Origin: Bolinopsis microptera
Taxonomy: Eukaryota > Ctenophora > Tentaculata > Lobata > Bolinopsidae
Assembly (NCBI RefSeq): GCF_026151205.1
Contig: NC_087074.1
Span: 4,032,001 to 4,096,000, forward strand
DNA length: 64,000 bases
Direction: 5' to 3'
The first letter of the stretch is position 1; each line of letters opens with the position of its first letter. The notes beneath the pieces were generated by a model that saw only the letters and a list, made by a program, of their open reading frames with translations, was not told where the DNA came from and ran no database searches. Positions 45,770 through 56,932 of the stretch are shown piece after piece. The position numbers and the translations under genes are program-made.

Positions 45770-47190
45770 CAGGGTACACAAAAAATATCAAACAATAAAT
45801 GATTTTGATTTGAAACTTTTACAAAATAGCAAGTATACAAATGTACAGCAATTCGAACAAACATATAAAATGGGCCGAAATGTATAAATGCTAAAAAGCG
45901 TGGGTCAGTGAAACAAGTACAGAGGACAACTTTCAGAACAAGAGTTTTTTGGCCGCCCAAAGTCTCAATAACATCACCTCCACCTAGTAATAAAATTATG
46001 AAATGTGAAAAGTGTGAAACAATCAAATAATAATGTATGTATATAATATAATTGTCTCTCAAATACAGATAACGTCCGTTAACTCTTAAAATACCCCTAC
46101 AAGTACATATTATACTGATCGGTGGTGTCCGAGAAACATGAATTACGTCATCATGGTGCCTTCTTAACCCGGCTACAGACCTTCCCGTTACGGATGTAGT
46201 GGTCGAGATGAGTCTGTTCAGCCCTCTTCTTCTTCAGGTCAGTTACCACGTTCTTCCTTGCTGCACGCTCTTCACTGGATCTATCAGGACAGATCCATAC
46301 ATTTCTGTGTACATCAGCCATCTTCAGTCTCCCTGTTTTCATCAGAATCTGATGAACTGCTGTTGAGCTTGGGACGGTGATCTTGACTGGTCGGATAGCC
46401 GTACCTGGCCTCTTCCAGCCGACTCTAGTTGCTTCAAAATGAGGTTTCTCCCCGATCTCCTCCAATAGTGCGGTTACCAGAGCTGGTAGCTGTTCTTCAT
46501 CCTCTTCTTTCAGACCAAACACTATCAGATTCTTGCTCCTGTCCTCCTCTGCAGCCACACTCTTCATTACATTCTTCAGAATTTTACTGTTGCAGACCGC
46601 GCCACTTGTGCTGTTCTTTTGTACAGCTGCACTGTAGCTCTTAATCCCTGTCTCCACCGTTGTTTGTACTGTCTCTTCAACTGACGTCTTAAACAACTGT
46701 AGTTGTTCGTCCTTCTGCACTAGCAACTGGTCCTGCAACCTGACCATCTTTTCCTTGTCTGCTAGTGCTTCCGTCTTGAGGCACTCAACGATTTCCATCA
46801 TAGCGCTCATCTGACTACTCTGCCGTCGTACGAGGTCTGCTGCTTGCATAACCCAGTTTGCCATATACCTTTTATAGATAGACGGAGACATGAGTATTTC
46901 CTGGTCCATATTTCCACGAATTTCGAAGTTTTCTAATTTCAGTTCTCTTGCCATCGAAGTGAACCATCTTTCAGTACAGCCCTCTACATCTTCCTTTTCT
47001 TCGTAGTTGAAATCCTTGATTTTCTTCTGAGATCGGGTCAAATTCAGATCATCCTCCATGGTGTACTTGTATAATAATGTACAATTACACACGCAAAGGC
47101 TAACTACGCGGTAGCAGCAAACTGAACTTATCGCTAAGTTACAAAAGATAAGGGAGCTCGATAATTGCAACGTAAGCTACACACACTACA
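45770..47190 (-). mobile_element. LINE-derived insertion carrying ORF1 only (~1.4 kb)
   Basis: Compared with the empty site near 13575 (aaaacctacgaaacatattt), ~1.4 kb is inserted between tacgaa (45769) and ttcgaaacattttt (47188). cgaa on both sides may be a short target duplication. The element holds one intact ORF, a 5' leader of about 130 bases and a 3' UTR of about 380 bases. No reverse transcriptase is present, so it would need help from a full element, or it is an internally deleted copy. Confidence 0.7.
46151..47059 (-). CDS. Non-LTR retrotransposon ORF1-like RNA-binding protein (302 aa)
   Basis: The start is taken at ATG 47059 (MEDDLNLTRSQKKIK); an upstream ATG at 47170 adds a Cys-rich, unlikely stretch. 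Residues ~75-155 look coiled-coil (SSQMSAMMEIVECLKTEALA, DQLLVQKDEQLQLFK). Residues ~180-270 form an RRM-like domain of LINE ORF1 type: SKNLIVFGLKEEDEEQ, ATRVGWKRPGTAIRPVKI, then WICPDRSSEERAARK and HYIRNGKVCSR. ORF1 proteins bind the element's RNA in the retrotransposition particle. The frame is fully intact, suggesting recent arrival or selection. Domestication cannot be excluded. Confidence 0.8.
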   Translation of the reverse strand: MEDDLNLTRSQKKIKDFNYEEKEDVEGCTERWFTSMARELKLENFEIRGNMDQEILMSPSIYKRYMANWVMQAADLVRRQSSQMSAMMEIVECLKTEALADKEKMVRLQDQLLVQKDEQLQLFKTSVEETVQTTVETGIKSYSAAVQKNSTSGAVCNSKILKNVMKSVAAEEDRSKNLIVFGLKEEDEEQLPALVTALLEEIGEKPHFEATRVGWKRPGTAIRPVKITVPSSTAVHQILMKTGRLKMADVHRNVWICPDRSSEERAARKNVVTDLKKKRAEQTHLDHYIRNGKVCSRVKKAP

Positions 47191-47526
47191 ATTCGAAACA
47201 TTTTTAAACAGGAAATCTTAAGAGCAATTGATGAACATTTGACCACGGAGCCGACATGATGCCAATGATGATTTTTGGGACTGGCCGCTAAGTACCAGAC
47301 AATGGTTACTCATATTTAAGACGACCCAATGTCATAAAGGAGTTAGTCAACACTAGTCGAAAATGCTCCAAATCATATTTTGGAGCTGACACTAACAATG
47401 TATGGACAATTCATACTATTAGCTGTGAGTTTTCGACCTACTGTAGACTGTAGAGTGTAGTTAAAGAAACATAAGGACTCCGTCGAAAATGAAATCATTT
47501 TGTTGGCACAACCACTACTGGTCTCT
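47191..47526. other. BTB spacer, right part
   Basis: Continues the spacer after the LINE. It contains the conserved BTB 3' flank (gatttttgggactggccgct, caaatcatattttggagctg) that also occurs at 8750-8900 and 13610-13780. Confidence 0.6.
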
Positions 47527-49158
47527 TTATTTATCACTGACAACAGCATTAAATACTATCTTAGCATTCTTGTCTTGACAATAAACATAATGGCAGATAG
47601 GACCAAGACCACAAATACCGTATTTATTAAAGGAAAAGAAACCCCAGTGCCAAAATCCAGACCAAGACGGATTGATATTAAATGGAATAGGAAGAACATG
47701 TGTCTTTTTATTTTCTGATGATAAACGTATTATAAAACTAACACTTTGGTGTGCTTCTATCACGTCATGATAATGAACTTCATCATTATCTTTAACTTCT
47801 CTTTCTTGCAACACTTTGAGCGAAAATGATGTGACATCATCTTGGGAATTTATGGGTGTGGTTTGCATCATAATGGCACATTTTGTTTCTTTCTTGCAAG
47901 ATGATATCTTTTCTTCAGAAACTAGGGTTATCTTCAAATTCTCAGTCAGGACATTTTCGAATGGAAATTGCTCATTACTTGACAGATACCAGTGGTTATC
48001 ATTGCCCGATAATTCTTGACAGTCAAGGAATACTTGCCGAAGCTTAGAAGTACTCACCGAATTATCTGCTGTTAAAGCTTTAAGATATTGTACAGAGGCT
48101 TTGTTCCAACATCGATCTTCTTTAATGTTGATAATTTCCTCCAAAACTTCTTCGGGTTCAAATTTTACAGCAGTTTTAGGATCATTATCCTTCCAGAGAT
48201 GCATCCATGTGTATAGTGCATCAAAAAGGTGATGAGTGTTGGTTACTTTATCTGAAGATGAAAGAAACTCAAGACAAGTGTCTATATCATAGCAAAGGAA
48301 TTCCTTTACAGGTACATCATCTAAAACAGGGTAGTGAATCTTATCATCGTTACTGTTTACCTCTGCTAATGGTTTTGAGATAAATAGTGTTATTGCAGAC
48401 TTGAAATCTTCATTAAATTTTTCCATAAGGATATCACACAATTCAATGGTTATGCCATGAAACCTTCTTTTTGCAAAACAACATTCAAAATCAATGTTTT
48501 CAAATAGAAAACGTGACGTTTCAACAAAGGAAGTAGAACCAGTAATTTTCAGATGACGAACGAGAATATGGACGAGTATACCAACATCAGACCCAGCTAA
48601 CTTAACAACCATTTTAAGCTGGCTGATTGAAATGTTACTCAGATCATTGGAATACTGCTTCAAGAACATACTCTTCCTATTTCTCATCGTGTTCAGCTTA
48701 TCTTCAACTAAAGAAGTAAAGTTGTTCTTCTTCTGACTCTCTTCAACAAACCTAGCCTCCTCTACCACAAACAAAACATCCTCATAACACCTCCCAGTCA
48801 ACATATCAACATGCTCCGTAAAGTACTCCAAACATCTCTCTGTAAACCAGCTCACATTGAAAACATGTCCCATCTTATTCAGGTCTCTAAAGTTACTCTT
48901 ATCACACTTCTCCAGTTCTCCACTGTACATAGATTCAACAAAACACCCCACAGCACCGGCTCCAAAGTCCTGCACGTCCAGAGAAGTAATGTCAAGTCTA
49001 GAGATCAGATCATCTATAACAGAGCTGTTTAGAGACAGTATCATTGAATTAGCTCGCTTTATCTCTCCTTCATTACACAACAGTTCCAGGTTACTGTGTG
49101 AGCGAGACTTCAGGTGGTGCTTCCCAAAATTTGCTGGTACCACCACTTCTGGAGCCAT
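47527..49158 (-). CDS. BTB/POZ-domain family protein, intact full length (543 aa)
   Basis: The best family reference here: ATG 49158, stop 47527. Residues 1-120 BTB (LELLCNEGEIKRANSM, FVESMYSGELEKC, WFTERCLEYF). 120-260 BACK-like helices (ISQLKMVVKLAGSDVGILVH, RFLFENIDFECCF). 260-360 helical (VKEFLCYDIDTCLEFLSS, DRCWNKASVQYLKAL). 385-543 likely beta-rich end (HWYLSSNEQ, LVSEEKISSCKKETKCAIMM, VHYHDVIEAHQSVSF, PIPFNINPSWSGFWHWGF, DKNAKIVFNAVVSDK). It is probably a Cullin-3 adaptor-like protein; the C-terminal domain is unrecognised. A 3' splice site (ccttttag) lies about 20 bases before the ATG. Closest relatives are copies 1, 2 and 4 in the left array. Confidence 0.87.
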   Translation of the reverse strand: MAPEVVVPANFGKHHLKSRSHSNLELLCNEGEIKRANSMILSLNSSVIDDLISRLDITSLDVQDFGAGAVGCFVESMYSGELEKCDKSNFRDLNKMGHVFNVSWFTERCLEYFTEHVDMLTGRCYEDVLFVVEEARFVEESQKKNNFTSLVEDKLNTMRNRKSMFLKQYSNDLSNISISQLKMVVKLAGSDVGILVHILVRHLKITGSTSFVETSRFLFENIDFECCFAKRRFHGITIELCDILMEKFNEDFKSAITLFISKPLAEVNSNDDKIHYPVLDDVPVKEFLCYDIDTCLEFLSSSDKVTNTHHLFDALYTWMHLWKDNDPKTAVKFEPEEVLEEIINIKEDRCWNKASVQYLKALTADNSVSTSKLRQVFLDCQELSGNDNHWYLSSNEQFPFENVLTENLKITLVSEEKISSCKKETKCAIMMQTTPINSQDDVTSFSLKVLQEREVKDNDEVHYHDVIEAHQSVSFIIRLSSENKKTHVLPIPFNINPSWSGFWHWGFFSFNKYGICGLGPICHYVYCQDKNAKIVFNAVVSDK

Positions 49159-49407
49159 TTTAGAGAATTCTTTCAACCTAAAAAGGATATTATCAATATT
49201 ATTCACTACAATGTTCAACATTTAAGATATATTAAATATATAATATATAATATTAAACTATCGAAAATACCATTAATTTGATTGCATTTAAATAGAGACA
49301 TGGGCAGGCCATGTCACATACGTGTCAATTGACGTGCATAATGAAACGATTAATAAGGTACAACATAATAGGTATGTAAAATCATCAATTATTATCTTCT
49401 AACATTA
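49159..49407. promoter_or_regulatory. Short BTB spacer / promoter
   Basis: Only ~250 bp separate two BTB copies. It contains the 5' leader with its 3' splice site next to 49158, then AT-rich sequence shared with 52500-52700. Confidence 0.5.
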
Positions 49408-50893
49408 TTAGTAATTTAAACATACAATGAAGGTGATTTCAGTATTTTTCTTGTACGAATAACAAAATCTGCATGTAGGTTGATCTTCACTTTGATGTCT
49501 GTGAAATCCCCAATACCATAATCCACTAGACATAGTGCAACAAGGAGCAACATTGAATGGAATCGGAGTAACTTTCGATTCATCATCAGAATTCATTCCC
49601 ATTAATAAACCAACGATTTCTGTTCCCCCTAGAACATTATGATAATGAACATCGTCACCTGCCTCATTTTCATCCTTCACATCTTCTATTTTCAGGGAAA
49701 AATTAACAAAACCATTATCTAGACTCTTTGTAAACTTACTCTGTAACATTAACGCACATTTTCCATCCTTTACACAAGAAGGGATTTTATTATCCGACAC
49801 AAGTGTTATCTTCATATCTTCCGAAAAGATTCTCTCAATGGTAAGTTTTTGCTCACTACTCCCACTTCTAAATAAAATACCGTCAGTACATGATAGATCA
49901 TCAGAGTCAACAAGCAAGTCAACAAACGTGATAGTTCCTGTAGTGGTTTTCCATGAAATAGCCTCTAGGTACTTCTTTGACATTCTATCCCAACACCGAT
50001 CCTGTTTAATATCAAGGATTTCCTTCACATGATCAATGGAAAAGTCCACCCTGGGAACGCTGATGCGGTCCCCGTTTAAAATATGTAACCACAAGAATAT
50101 TGCATCAAAGCACTGATAAAGGTTGCAAATGTTCTCTGACAATGACAAGAAATGGACTAAAGAATCCCAGTCAAGCTGAAGGAAGTCTTCTATGGGCAGA
50201 TCTACCATAATTGGATATTGATAAACAACTAAATCATTTTTATTTTCATTGGTTTTTTTGGCAAAGCAAGATATCCAACTCACTGCAGACTTAAAATCAT
50301 CATTGCAATTATCGGCTAGAATTTCAAAGAGCTTGTTGGTAATATTAAAGTACCTTTCGCTGGTAAAACTCTGCATAAAATCTATATTTCTGAACAGGTA
50401 CCTAGATGATTCAGATAAAGAGCTGGCACCAACATTCTGAAGGTGGGTTACAAGAATTGGCACAAGAATTCCAACATCAGATCCAGCTAATTTGATAACC
50501 ATCTTGAGTTGACTCATAGAAATACTGTCCAACTCTTTAGCATAATGCTTCAGGAAAATACTCTTTTTACTTCTCATAGTATTTAGCTTATCTTCAACTA
50601 AAGAAGTAAAGTTGTCCTTCTTCTGACTCTCTTCAACAAACCTAGCCTCCTCTACCACAAACAAAACATCCTCATAACACCTCCCAGTCAACATATCAAC
50701 ATGCTCCGTAAAGTACTCCAAACATCTCTCTGTAAACCAGCTCACATTGAAAACATGTCCCATCTTATTCAGGTCTCTAAAGTTACTCTTATCACACTTC
50801 TCCAGTTCTCCACTGTACATAGATTCAACAAAACACCCCACAGCAGGGGCTCCAAAGTCCTGCACGTCCAGAGAAGTAATGTCCAGTCTAGAT
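49408..50893 (-). pseudogene. BTB-family copy 9, 5'-truncated
   Basis: Open for 485 codons from MQDFGAPAVGCFVE down to the stop at 49408, with all variable-region signatures (VHYHNVLGGTE, PIPFNVAPC, WYWGF, EITFIVCLNY). The first ~60 codons are missing: at about 50893 the BTB coding sequence switches abruptly to the 3' part of another copy, with an in-frame TGA at the join. It is nearly identical to 43802-45148 where they overlap. It could be a deletion between tandem copies or an assembly join. Confidence 0.78.
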
Positions 50894-50897
50894 CAGA

Positions 50898-52494
50898 TCC
50901 TCACTTTGATGTCTGTGAAATCCCCAATACCATAATCCACTAGACATAGTGCAACAAGGAGCAACATGAATGGAATCGGAGTAACTTTCGATCATCATCA
51001 GAATTCATTCCCTTTTAATAAACAACGATTTCTGTTCCCCCTAGAAACATTATGATAATGAACATCTTCACCTCCCTCATTTCATCCTTCACATCTCTAT
51101 TTTCCAGGGAAAAATTTAACAACAACCATTATCTAGACTCTGGGAACGGTACCTGTAACATAACGCGCATTTTCCCATCCTTTACACCAAGAAGGGATTT
51201 TATAATCCGACACAAGTGTATCTTCATATAATCTTCCGAAAAGATTCTCTCCAATGGTCAGGTTTTGCTCACTCCTACTTTCCCACTCCTAAATAAAAAT
51301 ACCACAGTACATGATAGATCATCAGAGTCAACAAGCAAGTCACGAGCGTGAATAGTAACCTACCAGTGGTATTCCATGATATAGCCTCTAGGTTACTTTT
51401 TTGAATTCTATCCCAACACGATCCTGTTTAATATCAAGAATTTCCTCACATGATCAATGGAAAAGATCCACGCCTGGGAATCGCTGATGCGGTCCCCGTT
51501 AAATATGTAACCACAAGAATATGCATCAAAGCACTGATAATGGTTGCAAATGTTCTTTGACAATGACAAGAAATTGCTAAAGAATCCCAGTCAAGCTGAA
51601 GGAAGTCTTCTATGGGCAGATCTACATAATTGGATATTGATAAACTACGAAATCATTTTTATTTTCCATGGTTTTTTTTGGCAAAGCAAGTATATCAAAC
51701 TCACTGCAGACTTAAAATCATCAATGCAATTATCGGCTAGGAATTTCAAAGAGCCTTGTTGGAATATTAAAGGTAACCTTTCGCTGGTTAAAACGCTGCA
51801 TAAAAAATCTATATTTCTGAACAGGTAACCTCGATGATTCAGATAAGAGCAGGCAAACCAACCATTCTGAAGTGTGTTACAAGAATGGGCCACAAGAATT
51901 CCAACAATCAGATCCAGCTAATTTATAACCATCTAAGTTGAAGACTCATAGAAATTCTGTCCAAAATCATTAGCATACTGTTTCAAGAAGATACTCTTCC
52001 TATTTCTCATCGGGTGTTCAGCTTATCATTCAAACTAAACAAAGTAAAGTTGTCCTTCTTCTGACTGTCATTTAACAAACCTAGCCCTCTCTACCACAAA
52101 ACAAAAACCATCCTCATAACACCTCCCATCAACATATTCCAACATGCTCCGTAAAGTACTCCCAAGCATCCCTCCTGTAAACCAGCTCACATTGAAAACA
52201 ATGTCCCATCTATTAGGACTCTAAATTTACTCTTATCACTCTTCTCCAGTTCCTCCACTGTAACATAGATTCATCAAACACCCCACAGCAGGGGCTCAAA
52301 TCCTCACGTCCAGAGAAGTAATGTCAAGTCTAGAGATCAGATCATCTATAACCGGGCTGTTTAGAGACAGTAACATGGAGTTAGCTCGCTTTATTCTCCT
52401 TCATCAACAACTGTTTCCAGTTACTGTGTGAGCGGAGACTTCAGGTGGTGCTTCCCAAAATAAATTTGCTTGGTACAACCACTTCTGGAGCCAT
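50898..52494 (-). pseudogene. BTB-family copy 10, indel-riddled
   Basis: Aligns along its length with 49487-50893 plus the N-terminal part of 43802-45148, including the latter's specific DYMKI insertion, but has a one-base indel every ~20-30 bases and no long frame. The last ~26 codons are missing at the 50895 junction. The ATG would be at 52494. The error style (dropped or doubled bases, few substitutions) looks like unpolished read sequence of the same locus as copy 7, so treat it as uncertain, not as a separate dead gene. Confidence 0.7.
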
Positions 52495-52880
52495 TCTACA
52501 GAATATTATCGACCTTAAAAGAATATCATCAATAGAATTCATTACAATGTTCAACTGTTAAGATAAATGTTAAATTATCGAAAATTTCATTAATTTTAAC
52601 CGCATTGATATGGTCAGGTCATGTTCAACATACTTTGCCCAATCAACCGACATGCATAATGAAAAGATTAATAAGGTACTAAATATGTGAAATCATCAAA
52701 TTATCTTTCTAACATTATAAATCAAATCCATAACACCAAATTGTTAACATCAAATTCGTAACATCAAATTCATAAATTCATTCATTTGAACTTACTCTAG
52801 CAATATTTTTTTTTGACATTAAGAATCTAGATACAAGAAACTAAAACCAGAATCATATGCGGAGAGGCTTCATGTAAGAC
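52495..52880. other. BTB spacer
   Basis: Similar to 49159-49400 next to the leader, then AT-rich with three short 'atcaaattc(g/a)taac' type repeats near 52730-52785. No gene. Confidence 0.5.
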
Positions 52881-54548
52881 CTATTCAGCAAAAAATGCTA
52901 GAAACTTCACTTTTGTATTTTTTGAGCGTCCATATCCAAATGCAAATTTTTCTATACCAGATTTGAATTTATTGTGTTTAATAAATGATAGAAACCCCCA
53001 ACCCCAAAATTCCTCAGAACTAACCCAATGAGGAGGGCAGTTGAAAGGAACTGGCAAAAGTATGTTAACATCTTCAGAATTAAATCTTACCAATAGACTA
53101 ATAATCTGAGTTGCTGCTGAAGGATAGTGGAAATGAACATTTTCACCTTCACATCCTATCTGTACATCGTGTGCAATCGTAAGAGAGAATGGTTTTGTTT
53201 CGTTTACCCTTGTGCTTTGTAGCATTATTGCACATTTTGTTTCTTCAGTACAAGCAGATATTTTAACGTCTGACACAAGTGTTATTTTCAGATCTTCTGT
53301 AAAAATGTTGTCAATAGTATACTCATCTTCACTGCTAAACAAGATACCATCATCACATATTAGTTCATCAGAGTCAATAAATGATTTTTGCAGTATGTCA
53401 GTACCTATTTTGGAGCAATTTAATATATCTTCAAGGTACTTAGAGGAGATTCTATCCCAACATCGATCATCTTTGATATCAACGATATCTTTGATATGAT
53501 CTTCAGTAAACTCTAATCTAGGGACACTAGAAGTATTAATATCATTCCTTGCAATATGAAGCCAAAGAAAAATTGCATCAAAGAATTGATAAAGGTTGCA
53601 AACTTTTTCTGACTGTGCTAAAAGCATAATTAATGGATCCCAGTCAAGATGAAGTAAATCTTTTACGGACAGGTCTATCATAATCGGGTAACGATTGTAC
53701 AACTGGATCCTTCTGTTCTTTATTTGATTTGTTAGCAAATCTGGAAATCCATTCCAAAGCATTTTTAAAATAAAAATGATCACCGCAATTCTCAGTAAGT
53801 ATCTCAAAGAGCTTGTGGTGATATCGCAGTAGCCCGTGTTTTGTTAAAAGCACTTCTCAAAATCTATATTTTTAAAGAGGTACCAGGTGTCCCTCTGTTA
53901 CAAGGCTGGCACCAACTTTCTGGTGATGAGTATACCAAGAAATTGGAACACAAGAATGATTCAACATCAACTCCAGCCATTTGATAACCGCCTTAAGTTG
54001 ACTCATAGAAATACTGTCCAAATCATTAGCATATTGCTTCAAGAAAATACTCTTTTTACTTCTCATTGTGTTCAGCTTATCTTCAACTAAAGAAGTAAAG
54101 TGTCCTTCTTCTGACGCTCTTCACAAATCTCTAGCCTGCCTCCTCTACCACAAACAAAACATCCTCATAACACCTCCCAGGCAACATATCAACATGCTCA
54201 GTAAAAGTACTCCAAACATCTCTCTGTAAACCAGCTCACATTGAAAACATGTCCCCACTTATTCAGGTCTCTACAGTTACTCTTATCACACTTCTCCAGT
54301 TCCTCACTGTACATAGATTCAACAAAACACCCCACAGCAGGGCCTCCAAATCCTGCCACGTCCAGAGAAGTAAAAATGTCTAGAAGTCTAGAGATCAATC
54401 ATCTATAACAGGGCTGTTTAGAGACAGATCCATGGGAATAGCTCGCTTTATCTCTCCTTCATTACACAACAGTTCCAGTTTACTGTGTGGAGCGAGACTT
54501 CAGGTGGTGCCTCCCAAAATTTGCTGGTACCACCACTTCTGGAGCCAT
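52881..54548 (-). pseudogene. BTB-family copy 11, frameshifted in N-terminal half
   Basis: The C-terminal 300 codons (53807-52881) are open: YPIMIDLSVKDLLHLDWD, DRCWDRISSKYLEDIL, LVSDVKISACTEETKC, VHFHYPS, PVPFNCPPHW, FWGWGF, NTKVKFLAFFAE. The N-terminal BTB and BACK part (54548-53700) is present with many indels. The position beside the Asterix copy makes it the partner of the gene at 24806. The change from clean to noisy sequence near 53700 coincides with the loss of frame. Confidence 0.75.
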
Positions 54549-55176
54549 TTTCTAAAAATAAAGTTTATCAACATTATGACTGCAACTTGTACAGAAAATT
54601 CATTATCTAATAACAGACTAAACTTGATATATAATCATCAAACTCCACCATTTTCATCGTTTTTTTAAGGGTATACTGGGAAATGAAGATCTTTGCTCAA
54701 CCAGGTTTCCAGCATTTAATGATCACGCAAAATATATTAAAACACTAAGATTCAATAAGCATCTCAAATGCAACATTTAATGTATTAAGTCAATTTGTAA
54801 ACTTAACTGGCATTTTTCAACACATGTACCATATTATATCGCATGAAGTATTTAGATTATGTATAGAAAATTATATAACATATAATATAATCATATACTC
54901 ATCACGCTGAAAATTATATACTTAAATGAATAATTAACTCTGGTTAAATTACACTGTCAGAAATTTCGCAGTTTAAGAAATTGTGTTTTAGGGAGCACCC
55001 TTGAAGACACTGCACACATGAACTGCAGTACACTTGAGTATTTAAAAGTAAACTTTAGTAAAGCTTTCAATCTTGACAATACAACAAATCAGCACAGAAA
55101 CTATATATATACAGACCTGTAAAGTGAAGTTAAACCAAAAACAATACACACAAATTTGAACTCATAACGTTGGATC

Positions 55177-55703
55177 CTAAAGAAGTAACTGATAGCCATG
55201 GGTAGGGGACCTGCAAGTACTCATAACCCACACTTGATATGGAGCAACAATGAAAACTGGCTAAATATCTGCTTTGTGTTCCTCTGAGCTTTCGGGAGTT
55301 GGAAAATATCCAATAAATGCACAGTACACCTGAAACGGATTTAGTTATTATGCAAACAATTTGCAATTCTGGTAGTGGTGATAATTAAATTGAATAAATT
55401 TTCACTAGGTGACAAGAGAAACTTTCAAAGATTTTTTACAGAACGACGAAAATTAAGTGTTGTCTTAATTGACTCTACAGTTTTCATCAAACGGCAAATT
55501 CGAGTATGATAATTTCAATAACTTACAGCAGCCCAACAGCCCTAACTTGAAGCGCATCAGAAGACCAACACATGCGAACAACATTGCCAGTAGTTCATGT
55601 ACTCTGGCCATTGGATCCTCACCCTCCTTAGGACATAAGGCTTGTATCTAACGATTCCTGTCTTCGTCTCCTGAGAATCGTTACAAGAAGGAGCTGAACC
55701 CAT
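55177..55703 (-). pseudogene. WDR83OS: Asterix (WDR83OS) mirror copy, broken
   Basis: Both exons of the gene at 23678 are recognisable: exon 1 from ATG 55703 to about 55527 (GT donor kept), exon 2 from 55329 to 55177 (ttcag acceptor kept). Small indels shift the frame in both exons; for example the stop context reads ttctttagg instead of ttctcttag. Either a real pseudogene or a poorly polished second haplotype. Confidence 0.75.
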
Positions 55704-56932
55704 GATACCTGATTTTATCAGTCCGTTAATTGTTACTCATAAACCAACATAGTTAATTTCACAGATAACGATTATTTTAGAGCAGGTGAGTATTAGCTGC
55801 TAGTTAGTGGAGTAGATGAAATTTGTATCATATTTATAATATGGCAAATGTATAACTTTATCGTTGAGTTTCATGTCTACTAGCACATTTCTTGAAACAA
55901 TAAAAATCCCGACATTTTTGAAGATTTTTGCAAGTTGGTATATTATATTATATCTTATTTTAGTCAAGGTGTAACAAAATATGTTAGTTAAATAGATAAG
56001 CTAGTGTTACATGAAGCTGCGGTTATATCATCAATATCTATATATCTAACTGATATCAATTGATATTTAACCTTTACAATTTGATATCAATATAACAATA
56101 TGATCATGTCACAATTAATAAATTAAGCTGTATACAAAAATATAAAAAAAAATATATTAAAACATTATTCCATATACTAATTTAAGTGTACAAAAGTGAA
56201 TAATAGAATTTATAAAACATTCTTTGTAAAAAGTTTAAAGCATCTATGAAGCTGTCATCAAGTCCACAAGTCCAATAAAGTGTCGTCAGTAGCTTAAGTC
56301 AGGATAAACCGGGTATAAATTCCATTACAAAATTCCAAACAAAAACCGGACAAATCTATCAAGCTCAAAAATATCGTCTGCTTCCGACCAAGGAAAACAA
56401 ATAAACATAACATGTCAGAATGCTGGGTCTGGTGATCCATAATATTTACTCAAAATATACATTATGAACTAAAATAATATTATACTAAAAATAATTTTAT
56501 GACGATAAATAAACAATAATTGGAATATGGAAATTTAGAAAACCCACGATGCAAAGGGTAATGGATGGTTGGCACTTGGTATATAGCCATATTAGACTGT
56601 CTCAAAAACATAAATAATATATGTATAATAAACTGTAATAGGTATAAACTGTGGAACTGCAAAATGGCAAATTACAAACCGCTAAAGGCATGAGCTGGTA
56701 TAAAGTATATATATATATACGTTAACATTTTATTTAACGCACATACTTGGAGATAAGCTTAGGTGCAACTTATAAAAGCTCAAAAGTAAGAAAAAATTCT
56801 CCAGTAGCATATTTTGTTAGTATCAAATTGCTTGTCAATGGTAAGTCGCCCAATATTAAGGTATTAAATTAAAAAAAACAGAACCGGAATCGAACATAAT
56901 GTTCACCTTTAGCTTTTTTTATCTACTTATTC

